A stretch of DNA of 64,000 bases from an uncultured bacterium. GTDB lineage: Bacteria; Verrucomicrobiota; Kiritimatiellia; RFP12; CAIWXQ01. Shown here in pieces: positions 9,159 through 17,600 of this stretch. Made by a program: the position numbers and the translations under genes. The DNA lies in assembly GCA_903916675.1 (NCBI GenBank), contig CAIWXQ010000031.1:62001-126000 (forward strand), read 5' to 3'. Within the stretch, counting starts at the first letter, position 1, and each line of letters starts with the position of its first letter. The notes beneath the pieces are model-generated. The model saw only the letters and a program-made list of their open reading frames with translations, ran no database searches and had not been told where the DNA came from.

Positions 9159-10541
9159 ATGAATACGCGCAACACAGTTCTGTTTTGTTCCGATCATATG
9201 ACGGCCGAAGTCGAGAAGTCCTTGCGCTTCGACTACCAGGACCGGAATCAACTGGCCGTTCATGCCATTCCCGGCGGGACCATCTATCCGTTGGAGGATT
9301 CGGGCTCGACGGTCACTGAATGCGGGCAATACGGCGGTGTTCTGGACCAGAACTTCCGCTTTGTCCCGGCGTCGCTGCAGCGCCGCTGTTACCCCGATCC
9401 CATTACGCCGTCGGCGGACTGGTACATCGGCGCCAGGCCGGGATGGGATCCCGCCACCCGTGAACGTTGCGACGAGGAGGTGGTTTTCCTCGGTCCGGCC
9501 AAGCGCCACTTCGCGCATTTTTATCTCGAAGCGCTGGCGCGCGTATGGTTCTTTCTGGATGAGCGCAACTGCAAATACCGTGTTGCCTATCTGGTGCGAC
9601 CGGGCGACGAGCCGGATGCGCAGTTGTTGCAGGATGCGTTTTCTCTTCTCGGAGTGCCTGTGCAGAACCTGATGGCAATCCGCGACCCCACGCAGTTCAA
9701 AACGGTCCTGATCCCGGAGCAATCGTTTGTTCTCAATCGCAGTTATCATAGCCTGTATGTGCAAACGATTGACCGGCTGCAAAAGAATATTGCGCCCCGG
9801 GAGCACAAAAAAGTCTTCTTCTCCCGGCGGCTGAATTATCCGGGAAGCACCAGAAATATTGGCGATGACCTGGCCGAGGCGATCTTCCGGAAGAACGGGT
9901 ATGAAATCTTTCACCCGGAAGGCATGACACTGCCGGAGACCCTGGCAATTATGAAAGGATGCGAAGAATTCGCGGCATGTTCCGGTTCGAATGCGCACAA
10001 TGCGGTCTTCCTGAGGGAAGGTGCAACGATTGTTATCTTGAACCGCTCCGAACATATCCACCCCATCCAGACCATGATCAACGAAATGCGGCGCCTTCGT
10101 TGTGTATATGTGGATTCATTTTACGACCTGTTGCCCGTGAACTGGTCCATCGGACCTTTCAGTTTCTGTTACACACCTTTTCTCGAGGCCTATCTGCGGG
10201 AGAATCACATGGCATATGACCGCGCCGCGCTCATTGCCGCGTCTACCCGTAATCTGATTTTATACATTAAGACCTGGAGCGAGTATTATGCGGATTCTGC
10301 TTTTACCGAACCGACGCTGTCGCATTCGATCGATGCGAAAGCGCTGGCCAAGAAAATCCGCCACCTCGAGCTAACCCTTGCGCAGACGATCTCGAAACGG
10401 CGCGCATTCCTGATGACGTGCTACCGGGTGGCGTGCGCCCTGCGTGAAAAACACCAGAGGGCGCGCTGGTGGCGATTCGTGGAGCCAGTCCTGAAGTGGG
10501 GTGGGCGGATGGTTTCGCGGCTGTCGGCCATTGGGAGATGA
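9159..10541 (+). CDS. Glycosyltransferase family 61 (DUF563) protein
   Basis: The 460-residue product has the GT61/DUF563 pattern: LGPAKRHFAHFYLEALAR near 110-130, KKVFFSRR near 215 and the strongly conserved C-terminal block with GCEEFAACSGSNAHNAVFL followed by HPIQTMINEMR near 265-315. These enzymes transfer pentoses or hexosamines in plants and bacteria. The start at 9159 has GAGGG five bases upstream. The C-terminal 80 residues are basic and helical. Codon use is visibly more AT-rich than in the housekeeping genes to the right, as is common for polysaccharide loci. Confidence 0.75.
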   Translation: MNTRNTVLFCSDHMTAEVEKSLRFDYQDRNQLAVHAIPGGTIYPLEDSGSTVTECGQYGGVLDQNFRFVPASLQRRCYPDPITPSADWYIGARPGWDPATRERCDEEVVFLGPAKRHFAHFYLEALARVWFFLDERNCKYRVAYLVRPGDEPDAQLLQDAFSLLGVPVQNLMAIRDPTQFKTVLIPEQSFVLNRSYHSLYVQTIDRLQKNIAPREHKKVFFSRRLNYPGSTRNIGDDLAEAIFRKNGYEIFHPEGMTLPETLAIMKGCEEFAACSGSNAHNAVFLREGATIVILNRSEHIHPIQTMINEMRRLRCVYVDSFYDLLPVNWSIGPFSFCYTPFLEAYLRENHMAYDRAALIAASTRNLILYIKTWSEYYADSAFTEPTLSHSIDAKALAKKIRHLELTLAQTISKRRAFLMTCYRVACALREKHQRARWWRFVEPVLKWGGRMVSRLSAIGR

Positions 10542-10609
10542 CGGTTCTGAGCGTGTGATCTCCGCCGGGCGCGCCTGGGGAACCGCGGCGGTCGGGATGG
10601 AAAGCGATC

Positions 10610-12145
10610 ATGGAACACCTGTTTTATTCATCGACAGCCGTCTACCGGTCTTTTGTCCTGCTGCTGGACGAGGCCGAGCAGCGCATCCGCGCGGGCGAAA
10701 CGCCGATTTTCCTGACCTGCGACGGCAGCCTGACGCAGTATTGCTTTGGGAACGTCTCGGGGAGCCGGAATGTCTGCCGCCTCTGCCGGTGGATGCGGCG
10801 CGAGGGGCTCGCGGCGTTGTCCAAGCCTGTGCAGAACATCGCCATTGCCGAATTGCTTTCGCCGGACGACGTCCGGCGCATCCGGGAAATGCGCTTCGAC
10901 TACCGCGCAACCGGGGATCTCTACGACATCGCCTACAAGGGCGTCGACATCGGGTATGCCGCCTTCTCGCACTACGTCTGCGGCACGCGTAATTACGATC
11001 CGGAGTGGACGCCGGAACTCCGCCGGTTCATGGACGGATTCCTGCGGACCGCCGTCTTTCTGACGGATGCAATCGAGCGCCTGCTGCAGGAGCACTCCTT
11101 TGCATCGGCCTCGCTGTTCAGCGGGCGACCGTTCGACACCCGCCCCGTGCTCCGTAAGTGCGTGGCTGCCGGCATTCCGACTCGCGTGTTCGAACTGCTG
11201 GTGGTGAATGACACTGACGTGCGCAAGGTTTGCTTCCCCGATGCGTTGCCGCTGAACGTAGCTATGCAGGGGCGGTGGATCAGGGGGCAGTGGGAACGTG
11301 CCGTCGCCTGGAACGCGGCAGAGACCATGCGGATCGGCGAGGCCTTTTATCAGCACCGCCGCGGCGGCATCCGCTCCGGAGATCGTGTTTACATCGGGAG
11401 GCAACAGAAGAATCTGCTGCCGCCCTCATGGGATGCCGGCAAGAAAAACATCGTGTTTTTCAGCAGTTCTGAGGACGAATTTGCGGCGTTGGATCGCGAA
11501 TGGGATGCGAACAAGCTTGTGCCGACGCAGATCGGCGGGATCCGAACGATAGTGGATGCGCTGCACGATCGGCAGGACACATGTCAGGTATACGTCCGGA
11601 TTCATCCAAACCTTGCGGGCGTCCGCTTTGCCTACCACACGGATCTGTACATGCTGGAACGGGAGTATCCGAATGTAACCGTGATTTCCCCCGATTCGCC
11701 AATCAGCACCTATGCGCTAATCGACCACGCGGACCAGGTCGTTGTCTTTGGATCCACCGTGGGGATCGAGGCGGTATACTGGGGGAAACCGGTGATCCTG
11801 ATCGGCCCGGCATACTACCGGGATCTGGGTGCCTGCTATGTCCCGAAGGATGAGGCGGAGTTGAAGGACCTGCTGACATGCGACCTGGCCCCGAAAGATC
11901 GGCTCCCGGCTATCGTCTACGGCTACTCGATCCTGGGTGACGTGGGGCTGGGGTTTCCCTGCTTTGACTTCCTGACGTTCTGGCCGGACCGCTTGCTGCG
12001 CCGGGTGATCCCCGGCCGCGCGTTGCGCACTCGCATCCTGAAGAGGTTGATGCCGGCGTTGCACAAGGTTATCCGCCGGATCCAGGATGCGTTCGGCGCG
12101 CATTCCGCCCGGCTGCTCCGCCGGGCGACAGAGAGGCATCCATGA
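10610..12145 (+). CDS. Capsule-polysaccharide-type GT-B glycosyltransferase
   Basis: This protein of 511 residues has no recognisable domain in its first 200 residues. Its C-terminal half has the hallmarks of capsule/Kdo-transferase-like or CDP-glycerol-type GT-B enzymes: RIHPN (His332) and the GSTVGIEAVYWGKPVILIGP block near 380-400, which in relatives binds the nucleotide donor. It is the last plus-strand gene of the locus and converges on the pseudaminic acid operon 68 bases away. It could attach pseudaminic acid, given the neighbouring CMP-sugar pathway, but this is only context. No terminator hairpin is evident in the convergent gap. Confidence 0.65.
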   Translation: MEHLFYSSTAVYRSFVLLLDEAEQRIRAGETPIFLTCDGSLTQYCFGNVSGSRNVCRLCRWMRREGLAALSKPVQNIAIAELLSPDDVRRIREMRFDYRATGDLYDIAYKGVDIGYAAFSHYVCGTRNYDPEWTPELRRFMDGFLRTAVFLTDAIERLLQEHSFASASLFSGRPFDTRPVLRKCVAAGIPTRVFELLVVNDTDVRKVCFPDALPLNVAMQGRWIRGQWERAVAWNAAETMRIGEAFYQHRRGGIRSGDRVYIGRQQKNLLPPSWDAGKKNIVFFSSSEDEFAALDREWDANKLVPTQIGGIRTIVDALHDRQDTCQVYVRIHPNLAGVRFAYHTDLYMLEREYPNVTVISPDSPISTYALIDHADQVVVFGSTVGIEAVYWGKPVILIGPAYYRDLGACYVPKDEAELKDLLTCDLAPKDRLPAIVYGYSILGDVGLGFPCFDFLTFWPDRLLRRVIPGRALRTRILKRLMPALHKVIRRIQDAFGAHSARLLRRATERHP

Positions 12146-12213
12146 CCATGAGTGTCCCTTGATTGTAGCGTGGCCCGTGAGAAGAATCCTTTTGCAGGCA
12201 TTGGCAGCGCATT

Positions 12214-13341
12214 TCATCGCGAAGTTTGTGGAGAAACAAATGTTTTTGCGTTCACCGGTCCAACCAGATTCCACGCCAGCGGCGTGCCGCGCGCGATCTT
12301 CCGCACGGCGCAACGGCCGAGTACCTTCGCGAGGTGCTTCGGCGGCAGGCCGTGGCCGGGGCGGATCGAGCGGACATTCTCGGTGGTGAAGTGCTCCCTG
12401 GCGCACATGTCACGGACCACGAACAGTGAGCGCCGGAAGGCCCGCGATGCCCCCTCCTGCGCGGTCGGGGCATACGAAACCCGCCCCAGCGCGCGTTCCG
12501 CCACCCGCACCGCCTGCACCATCTCGCGGAATTCGTGCGGCTCGAGCGAGAAGGCGGCGTCAGGCCCGCCAGCGGCGCGCGAGAGCGTGAGGTGCTTCTC
12601 GATGACACAGGCGCCGAGCGCCACCGCGGCCACGGGAACGGCAATCCCTAGGGTGTGGTCCGAAAGACCGACGGGGCAGCCGAATGCCTTGGCCATGTGG
12701 GGGATGGTTCGGAGATTCATCGATTTCGGCTCTGCGGGATAGGCGCTGGTGCACTTCAGCAGAATGATGCGGCGGTTGCCGGTGGCACGGATCGCCAGAA
12801 CCGCTTCGCGAATCTCGGCCTGCGTCGCCATGCCGGTGGAGAGGATGATCGGCTTGCCTGTGGCGGCTACGCGGCGGAGCAGCGCATGATCGACCAGTTC
12901 GAACGAGGCGATCTTGTGCACGGGAACCCGCATCTGCTCCAGAAAATCCACGGCCATGGCGTCAAACGGCGTGGAGAAAAAATCCAGTCCGAGTTTTTGG
13001 GCCTCTTGCTGCAGACGCGGCTGCCACTCCCACGGCGTGTAGGCTTCGCTATAAAGATCATGCAGGGTGCGACCCTGCCACAGCGTGCCGCGGATGCGGA
13101 ACCATCTTCGGTTGCAATCGATGGTTAACGTGTCGGCGGTGTAGGTCTGGATCTTGACCGCGTCGGCACCGGCGTCTTTGGCGGTCTTAAGGATTCGGAC
13201 GGCTTGTCGGTAGTTCTGGTTGTGGTTGGCGGAAAGTTCAGCGACGATGAAAATGGGCTGGTGGGGTCCGATTCTTCGTCTGCCGATGGTCACGATCGGG
13301 AGAGCATCGGATGCCGGCAGATGTGATCGTTGCGGTCTCAT
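12214..13341 (-). CDS. pseI: Pseudaminic acid synthase
   Basis: PseI condenses 6-deoxy-AltdiNAc with phosphoenolpyruvate to give pseudaminic acid. The 375-residue product has the NeuB-type TIM barrel (about 20-275) with FIVAELSANHNQNY, VKIQTYTADTLTID and the family-typical GTLWQGRTLHDLYSEAYTPW, which separates PseI from sialic acid NeuB. KIASFELVD and ILLKCTSAYPA line the active site, and a SAF antifreeze-like domain ends the protein (about 300-365). The ATG at 13341 overlaps the stop of the pseG/pseH fusion by four bases (ATGA), so translation is coupled. It is the last gene of the operon. Confidence 0.93.
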   Translation of the reverse strand: MRPQRSHLPASDALPIVTIGRRRIGPHQPIFIVAELSANHNQNYRQAVRILKTAKDAGADAVKIQTYTADTLTIDCNRRWFRIRGTLWQGRTLHDLYSEAYTPWEWQPRLQQEAQKLGLDFFSTPFDAMAVDFLEQMRVPVHKIASFELVDHALLRRVAATGKPIILSTGMATQAEIREAVLAIRATGNRRIILLKCTSAYPAEPKSMNLRTIPHMAKAFGCPVGLSDHTLGIAVPVAAVALGACVIEKHLTLSRAAGGPDAAFSLEPHEFREMVQAVRVAERALGRVSYAPTAQEGASRAFRRSLFVVRDMCAREHFTTENVRSIRPGHGLPPKHLAKVLGRCAVRKIARGTPLAWNLVGPVNAKTFVSPQTSR

Positions 13342-14849
13342 GCGGGGAAGTCCTTCCTGAGAATGCAGCGGACCGCCGGCTGGCCGTCTACGGACTCCTG
13401 TGCCTGCGACGTGAACCCAGCCTTTGCAAACGTGCGCAGCGAGGCGGTGTTCTGCGGTTTGATCAGTGCATGGATTACCGCCGGGGCAGCGGGATTGGCA
13501 AAAAAACGGCGGCAGGCCGATTGCAGAACAGGTATAGCAAGTCCCTGTCCGCGGTATTCGCGCGCCACGCTGATCGAAACGACGGCGGCGGTATTCGTTA
13601 CGTCGAAACGCACTTGGGCGACCCGCCGGTCTGCCGCGTCTAGCGCCAGGAGGAACGTAGTGGCCGGGTCGCTCAGTTTTCGTTCCATCCATTCCTGGTG
13701 CGTGGCAAATGGGATCGGTGCCGGGTGGAACGACATGGCCCGGGTGTCCGGGTCATTGGCCCACTCCCAGAGCAGACGTGCGTCGCCGGGGACCACGTGC
13801 CGCAACCAGATAGTTCTGTTCAACAACCGCATGACTACTCGGTCGGCGCCGTATCCATCCACCAGCGCGCGCGCGTTTGCGCTCAGCTTGGAGCGTTGCG
13901 TCGAATCACACAGCAATCTCCCGATCGCATCCCGCCAGGCGGCGGGGGCGGGTGTTGCTCGCCGGTCCAGGATTACGGCTGCCTCGGCGCGTTGCAGGCA
14001 GTCCACGACACCCTGCTGGTTGTCGGCGGTTTGCAGCACCAGCGCGGGAACTCCCATGCTGGCCAACTCCCAGCAGGTGCTGCCGCCGGCCGTGACTGCC
14101 GTATCCGCCCAGAGCATCAGCGCGCGCATGTCTCGGACATTTGCGCACAACTCCGTCCGGACAGGCAGTTGTGCGGCCACGGCAGCGAGCGCGTTGGCGC
14201 GCGGATTTTCCAGCCCAACGACGACGCGCACATTCAGCTCCCCCGGGCGGCAGATCCCTGCCAGTGCTTGCAGCACGGCTGCGGTGGCGTTGTCCGGATC
14301 GGCAGCGCCGAGGGTCACGAGAATCCGGCGTGCATTAGGCGGAAACTCCCGCAGCGTCTCCTCACGGGGAAGGAAGCAATCACGCAGTAGAAGGTACCGG
14401 GCACCGAGCAACACCCGGGTGCGGGGTTCGCGGGATGCGTACAGCGCTTCACTTGCGCATGGATTCTGGCAGAGGATCCAGTCGGCAAAGTAGCGGTCCG
14501 CATGACCGTAATCGTCGAGAACCAGGAAAGGCCGTCCGGCAGACTGCAGCGCGCGCTGGTAGGGAGAGCCGAAACGATAGCCATCAACGGCGATTTGGTG
14601 CGCATCATGCCGGCGCGCCAGTTCGACTGTAGCGGCGGCATCGGCTGTGGAGCCAGGCTCGACGGAAAGCGGGTCGATGGCAAACCCTTCTTCCAGCACG
14701 CACTGCGCCAGCGCAGGGGCGGAACTGGCCATGGCGAAGCGGGCAGTTCCACCTGTTCGCCGCCAAGCCTGGGCCAGCGCCAGACAACGCATGACGTGGC
14801 CGGCGCCGAGCTGTTCTCCGCCGTCAGCGCGAATGAGGAGTGTTGGCAT
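13338..14849 (-). CDS. pseG: PseG-PseH fusion: UDP-sugar hydrolase plus N-acetyltransferase
   Basis: Two pathway enzymes are joined in 503 residues. Residues 1-335 are PseG, a GT-B-like hydrolase that removes UDP from UDP-2,4-diacetamido-2,4,6-trideoxy-altrose; LGAGHVMRC contains the catalytic-type His18, and TAGGSTCWELASMGVPALV is the C-terminal donor site. Residues about 343-503 form a GNAT domain with REYRGQGLAIPVLQ (acetyl-CoA loop), matching PseH, which N-acetylates the 4-amino sugar just before PseG acts. The start at 14849 is chosen for the immediate MPTLLIRADGG strand; it overlaps pseF by 26 bases. The two halves act on successive intermediates, so the fusion may channel them. Confidence 0.9.
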   Translation of the reverse strand: MPTLLIRADGGEQLGAGHVMRCLALAQAWRRTGGTARFAMASSAPALAQCVLEEGFAIDPLSVEPGSTADAAATVELARRHDAHQIAVDGYRFGSPYQRALQSAGRPFLVLDDYGHADRYFADWILCQNPCASEALYASREPRTRVLLGARYLLLRDCFLPREETLREFPPNARRILVTLGAADPDNATAAVLQALAGICRPGELNVRVVVGLENPRANALAAVAAQLPVRTELCANVRDMRALMLWADTAVTAGGSTCWELASMGVPALVLQTADNQQGVVDCLQRAEAAVILDRRATPAPAAWRDAIGRLLCDSTQRSKLSANARALVDGYGADRVVMRLLNRTIWLRHVVPGDARLLWEWANDPDTRAMSFHPAPIPFATHQEWMERKLSDPATTFLLALDAADRRVAQVRFDVTNTAAVVSISVAREYRGQGLAIPVLQSACRRFFANPAAPAVIHALIKPQNTASLRTFAKAGFTSQAQESVDGQPAVRCILRKDFPA

Positions 14850-15534
14850 CTGTGAGCACCTTGTGCATCCGCTCGGCGATTTCCCAGTCTTCCGGCGTGT
14901 CGATATCCTGAACCAGGTCGCGCGGCAGGAGAACGGGCACGGCATGGCTGGAGAAGAGGCGCCCTTCCTGCAGATATTTCGGCGTGTCGCCCCAGTAAAA
15001 CTGGCCGGCGTCGTGAAGGGCCTCGGGAAAATCCTGCGAACGCTTCTGCCGGTTTTCGGGCCAGATCATTTCGAGGCAGCCGCGGGAGTTGGTCTTGAGT
15101 GAGCGGTAAATGCTGTACGGGTAGGTGGTGACCGAAAAGGCAGTGGTGGCCTGTTTCTCGCGCAGCAACGCCAGCCCCTGCCGGAGGTATTCCGGCTGCA
15201 GGAACGGCGCGGTCGCGTAAATGCAGCAGAAAAAATCGGCCGGACGCCCGCTGTCCGCCAGCCAGCGCAGGGCATGGAGCAGGACCGCGTCGGTGCCAGC
15301 CTCGTCGGTGGCGAGCTCCGGAGGGCGGCGGAAGAGGACCTCCGCGCCGTATTGCCGGGCAATGGCGGCGATCTCGTCCGAGTCGGTGGAGACTAGGATG
15401 CGGTCGAAAACCTGCGCGGCAGCCGCGGCGCGGATCGAGTGCGCGATCATGGGGAGCCCGGCGAACGGGCGGATGTTCTTGCCGGGGATGCGCTTGCTCC
15501 CTCCGCGGGCCGGAATGATCGCGACAGTCGTCAT
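14824..15534 (-). CDS. pseF: Pseudaminic acid cytidylyltransferase
   Basis: PseF activates pseudaminic acid as its CMP derivative. The 236-residue product starts with the nucleotidyltransferase signature IIPARGGSKRIPGKNI (residues 5-20), then LVSTDSDEIAAIA and ELATDEAGT, and ends with VLLPRDLVQDIDTPEDW, the typical metal-binding end of PseF/NeuA-like enzymes. The ATG at 15534 directly precedes the first beta strand; a longer in-frame start would add 15 unrelated residues. It lies ten bases after the methylase gene and overlaps the fusion gene downstream. Confidence 0.92.
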   Translation of the reverse strand: MTTVAIIPARGGSKRIPGKNIRPFAGLPMIAHSIRAAAAAQVFDRILVSTDSDEIAAIARQYGAEVLFRRPPELATDEAGTDAVLLHALRWLADSGRPADFFCCIYATAPFLQPEYLRQGLALLREKQATTAFSVTTYPYSIYRSLKTNSRGCLEMIWPENRQKRSQDFPEALHDAGQFYWGDTPKYLQEGRLFSSHAVPVLLPRDLVQDIDTPEDWEIAERMHKVLTDANTPHSR

Positions 15535-15544
15535 GGCAGGCGCC

Positions 15545-16174
15545 TCAGGTTTTCTCGAACAGCCAGTAGGTGACGTCATCCCATCCCTGGTCGCGCCCCA
15601 GGAACCCCTGGCGGCGCAGCTGGAGGTCGGGGAAGAGCTCCTGGTACAGGCGGCCGTAGTTGCGCTTGAACAGCGCGCCGGTCTGGTTGCGGTAGGGGAC
15701 TTCTGCGGTTTGCTCGGCGAAATATTCCCCGCACAGCACGTATCGGCGCGAGCAGCGAACGATCTCCGACATGACCAGCGGCAGCGTGCTCTCCGGTTGG
15801 TGGATGAGGACGCCCATGGTGAATGTCAGGTCGAACCAGCGATCGCGGAAGGGGAGGTCGCGGATGGGGCCCCAGACTGCGTTGACCTCCGGCAGCAGCC
15901 GTCGCAACTCGACCAGCGCTTTGCGGTTGATGTCGATCCCGAACACCTGGTGAGGAGGGACCTTCTCGGCAACCCACGTCAGGTTGGCACCGAGGTTGCA
16001 GCCGGCCTCCAGCACGGAGGCGACAGGAAACTCTGTCAGCAGGCTGCGCCAGAACGGCTCGCGCGGCCGGGCCGCTTCCCGGTTGCGCTCGACGTAGGCG
16101 TTGCCAAAGTCACCGGACCAGAGGCGCTCCAGGCGTTCGGTTTCGGTGGTGGAGGGGATGGTGGGCGAACTCAT
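15545..16174 (-). CDS. Pseudaminic acid biosynthesis-associated methylase
   Basis: A class I SAM methyltransferase of 209 residues. The N-terminal ETERLERLWSGDFGNAYVERN pattern (split over residues 10-31) is characteristic of the methylase family repeatedly found in pseudaminic acid operons. SAM motif I is VLEAGCNLGANL (about 53-64), followed by VFGIDINRKAL and a motif IV-like FDLTFTMGVLIHQ. AGGAG lies upstream of the ATG at 16174. Its substrate is not established; methylation of a Pse derivative or an intermediate is plausible from position alone. Confidence 0.8.
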   Translation of the reverse strand: MSSPTIPSTTETERLERLWSGDFGNAYVERNREAARPREPFWRSLLTEFPVASVLEAGCNLGANLTWVAEKVPPHQVFGIDINRKALVELRRLLPEVNAVWGPIRDLPFRDRWFDLTFTMGVLIHQPESTLPLVMSEIVRCSRRYVLCGEYFAEQTAEVPYRNQTGALFKRNYGRLYQELFPDLQLRRQGFLGRDQGWDDVTYWLFEKT

Positions 16175-16196
16175 GCGTAGTCTCCTGGATGAATCG

Positions 16197-16955
16197 CTAC
16201 AACCGCATGGCAATGCCGCGGCTGTGCAGGTGCTGTTTGGCTTCACGGGGGGTCTGTTGCGTGAAATGGAAGATACTGGCGGCTGCCACGGCAGAGGCAT
16301 GGGCGTCAAGAATTGCCTCAGCCATGTGCTCGAAGTTGCCGGCGCCGCCCGAGGCGATGACGGGAATGGCGACGGCGCGGCTGACGAGCCGGATCAGATC
16401 GAGGTCGTAGCCCTGCATGGTTCCGTCGCGGTCAATGGATGTCAGCAGGATCTCGCCAGCACCAAGTGCCTCCGCCTCGCGGGCAGCCTCCACAGGGTCG
16501 CGCCCGGTGGCCTGCGTGCCGGAGCGGATGAAAACCTCGTGCCGTCCGTCCGGGTGCTGCCGCGTGTCGATCGAGACCACTACGCACTGCGAGCCGAAGC
16601 GCGTGGCAACCTCGCGGATCAGCGTCGGCTGCTCCATGGCCATGGTGTTGAGCGCCACTTTGTCTGCGCCGACCTGCAGCAGCCGGCGCACATCCTCGAC
16701 AGATCGGACACCGCCACCTACGGTCAGCGGCATGAAGCATTCGTCGGCGAGCTCGTCGATCGTCTCGAAGTCCGGGGCGCGACCTTCGCGGGTGGCGGTG
16801 ATGTCGAGAAAAACGAGTTCGTCGACCTCGCGCATGTTGTAGACCTTGACGGTCTGCATGATGCTGCCCACGCGTCGCCAACTGTCGAAGGCCACGCCCT
16901 TGACCAGTCCGAGGTCCTTGAACAACATGGTCGGCATGATGCGGGTCTTCAGCAT
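16197..16955 (-). CDS. hisF: HisF paralog, cyclase-type subunit of a sugar amidotransferase system
   Basis: This 252-residue TIM-barrel protein aligns with HisF throughout: DELVFLDITAT, VGGGV, GADKVALNT, LLTSIDRDGT and ASGGAG are intact. However, residue 11 is Leu (codon at 16923-16925) where true HisF has the catalytic Asp of the CLDV motif; the sequence reads RIMPTMLFKD. The second catalytic Asp (VVSIDTR) is kept. Loss of Asp11 is typical of HisF paralogs in LPS loci that work with HisH and a WbpG-type enzyme. It overlaps hisH by seven bases and sits inside the pse operon, so it most likely handles ammonia for sugar amidination and not histidine synthesis. Confidence 0.88.
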   Translation of the reverse strand: MLKTRIMPTMLFKDLGLVKGVAFDSWRRVGSIMQTVKVYNMREVDELVFLDITATREGRAPDFETIDELADECFMPLTVGGGVRSVEDVRRLLQVGADKVALNTMAMEQPTLIREVATRFGSQCVVVSIDTRQHPDGRHEVFIRSGTQATGRDPVEAAREAEALGAGEILLTSIDRDGTMQGYDLDLIRLVSRAVAIPVIASGGAGNFEHMAEAILDAHASAVAAASIFHFTQQTPREAKQHLHSRGIAMRL

Positions 16956-17578
16956 GGGGCGTTCGGGTCCAGGAAGTTGCGAAGCAGCTGCAGGCCGGCC
17001 CGCTGGCTTTTCTCGGGGTGAAACTGCACCCCGAGGATGTTGCCGCGCGCCACGGCGGAAGTGAATCCGCCGCAGTACGGTGTGGTGGCCAGTTCGTCCT
17101 GCGGGTCGGCGCAGGCAAAGCGATAGCTGTGGACGAAGTAGAAATCCTTGCCAACGGGAATTTCGCGGAACAAGGGCGATGGCCGTTGCGGGGTCACGGC
17201 ATTCCATCCGACGTGCGGGATCCGGTCGTCCGGGCCCTGCGGTTGCAGCCGGCGCACCTCGCCCGGGATCCAGCCGAGCCCTTCGGTTTCCTCCACCTCG
17301 TAGCCGCGGGTTGCCAGCAACTGCATGCCCAGGCAGATGCCGAGGCACGGAATGCGCTTGGCGAGGACCTGCTCGGACAGAATCCGGTCAAGCCCGCGCG
17401 CGCGGATGTTGCGCATGCCGGCGGGGAACGCGCCTACGCCTGGCAGGATGATGTGGGTGGCTGTCTCCAGGTCTTGCGACTGGCTGGTGATGAAGGCTTT
17501 GCCGCCGCACTCCTCGACCGCGCGGGCGACAGAGTCCAGATTTCCCATCCCGTAATCGACTATGGCTACCTTGAGCAT
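16949..17578 (-). CDS. hisH: HisH-type glutamine amidotransferase for sugar amidination
   Basis: This class I glutamine amidotransferase (209 residues) releases ammonia from glutamine. The oxyanion loop ILPGVGAFPAGM, nucleophile Cys in CLGICLGMQ (near residue 84) and the His-Glu pair in VQFHPEKSQ are all present, so it should be active. N-terminal VAIVDYGMGNLDSV is standard HisH. It lies 22 bases downstream of the sugar amidotransferase gene and overlaps the hisF-like gene, matching the WbpG-HisH-HisF sets of LPS loci. The alternative, genuine histidine biosynthesis, is unlikely because its HisF partner lacks a catalytic residue and no other his gene is near. Confidence 0.88.
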   Translation of the reverse strand: MLKVAIVDYGMGNLDSVARAVEECGGKAFITSQSQDLETATHIILPGVGAFPAGMRNIRARGLDRILSEQVLAKRIPCLGICLGMQLLATRGYEVEETEGLGWIPGEVRRLQPQGPDDRIPHVGWNAVTPQRPSPLFREIPVGKDFYFVHSYRFACADPQDELATTPYCGGFTSAVARGNILGVQFHPEKSQRAGLQLLRNFLDPNAPC

Positions 17579-17600
17579 GCAAAAAAGGCGGCGTCGCCAA

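Noticed and set aside
16197-17578. Histidine biosynthesis genes hisH and hisF
   Set aside because: Context is a pse operon with a sugar amidotransferase, and the HisF paralog lacks the catalytic Asp11; treated as a sugar-amidination pair.
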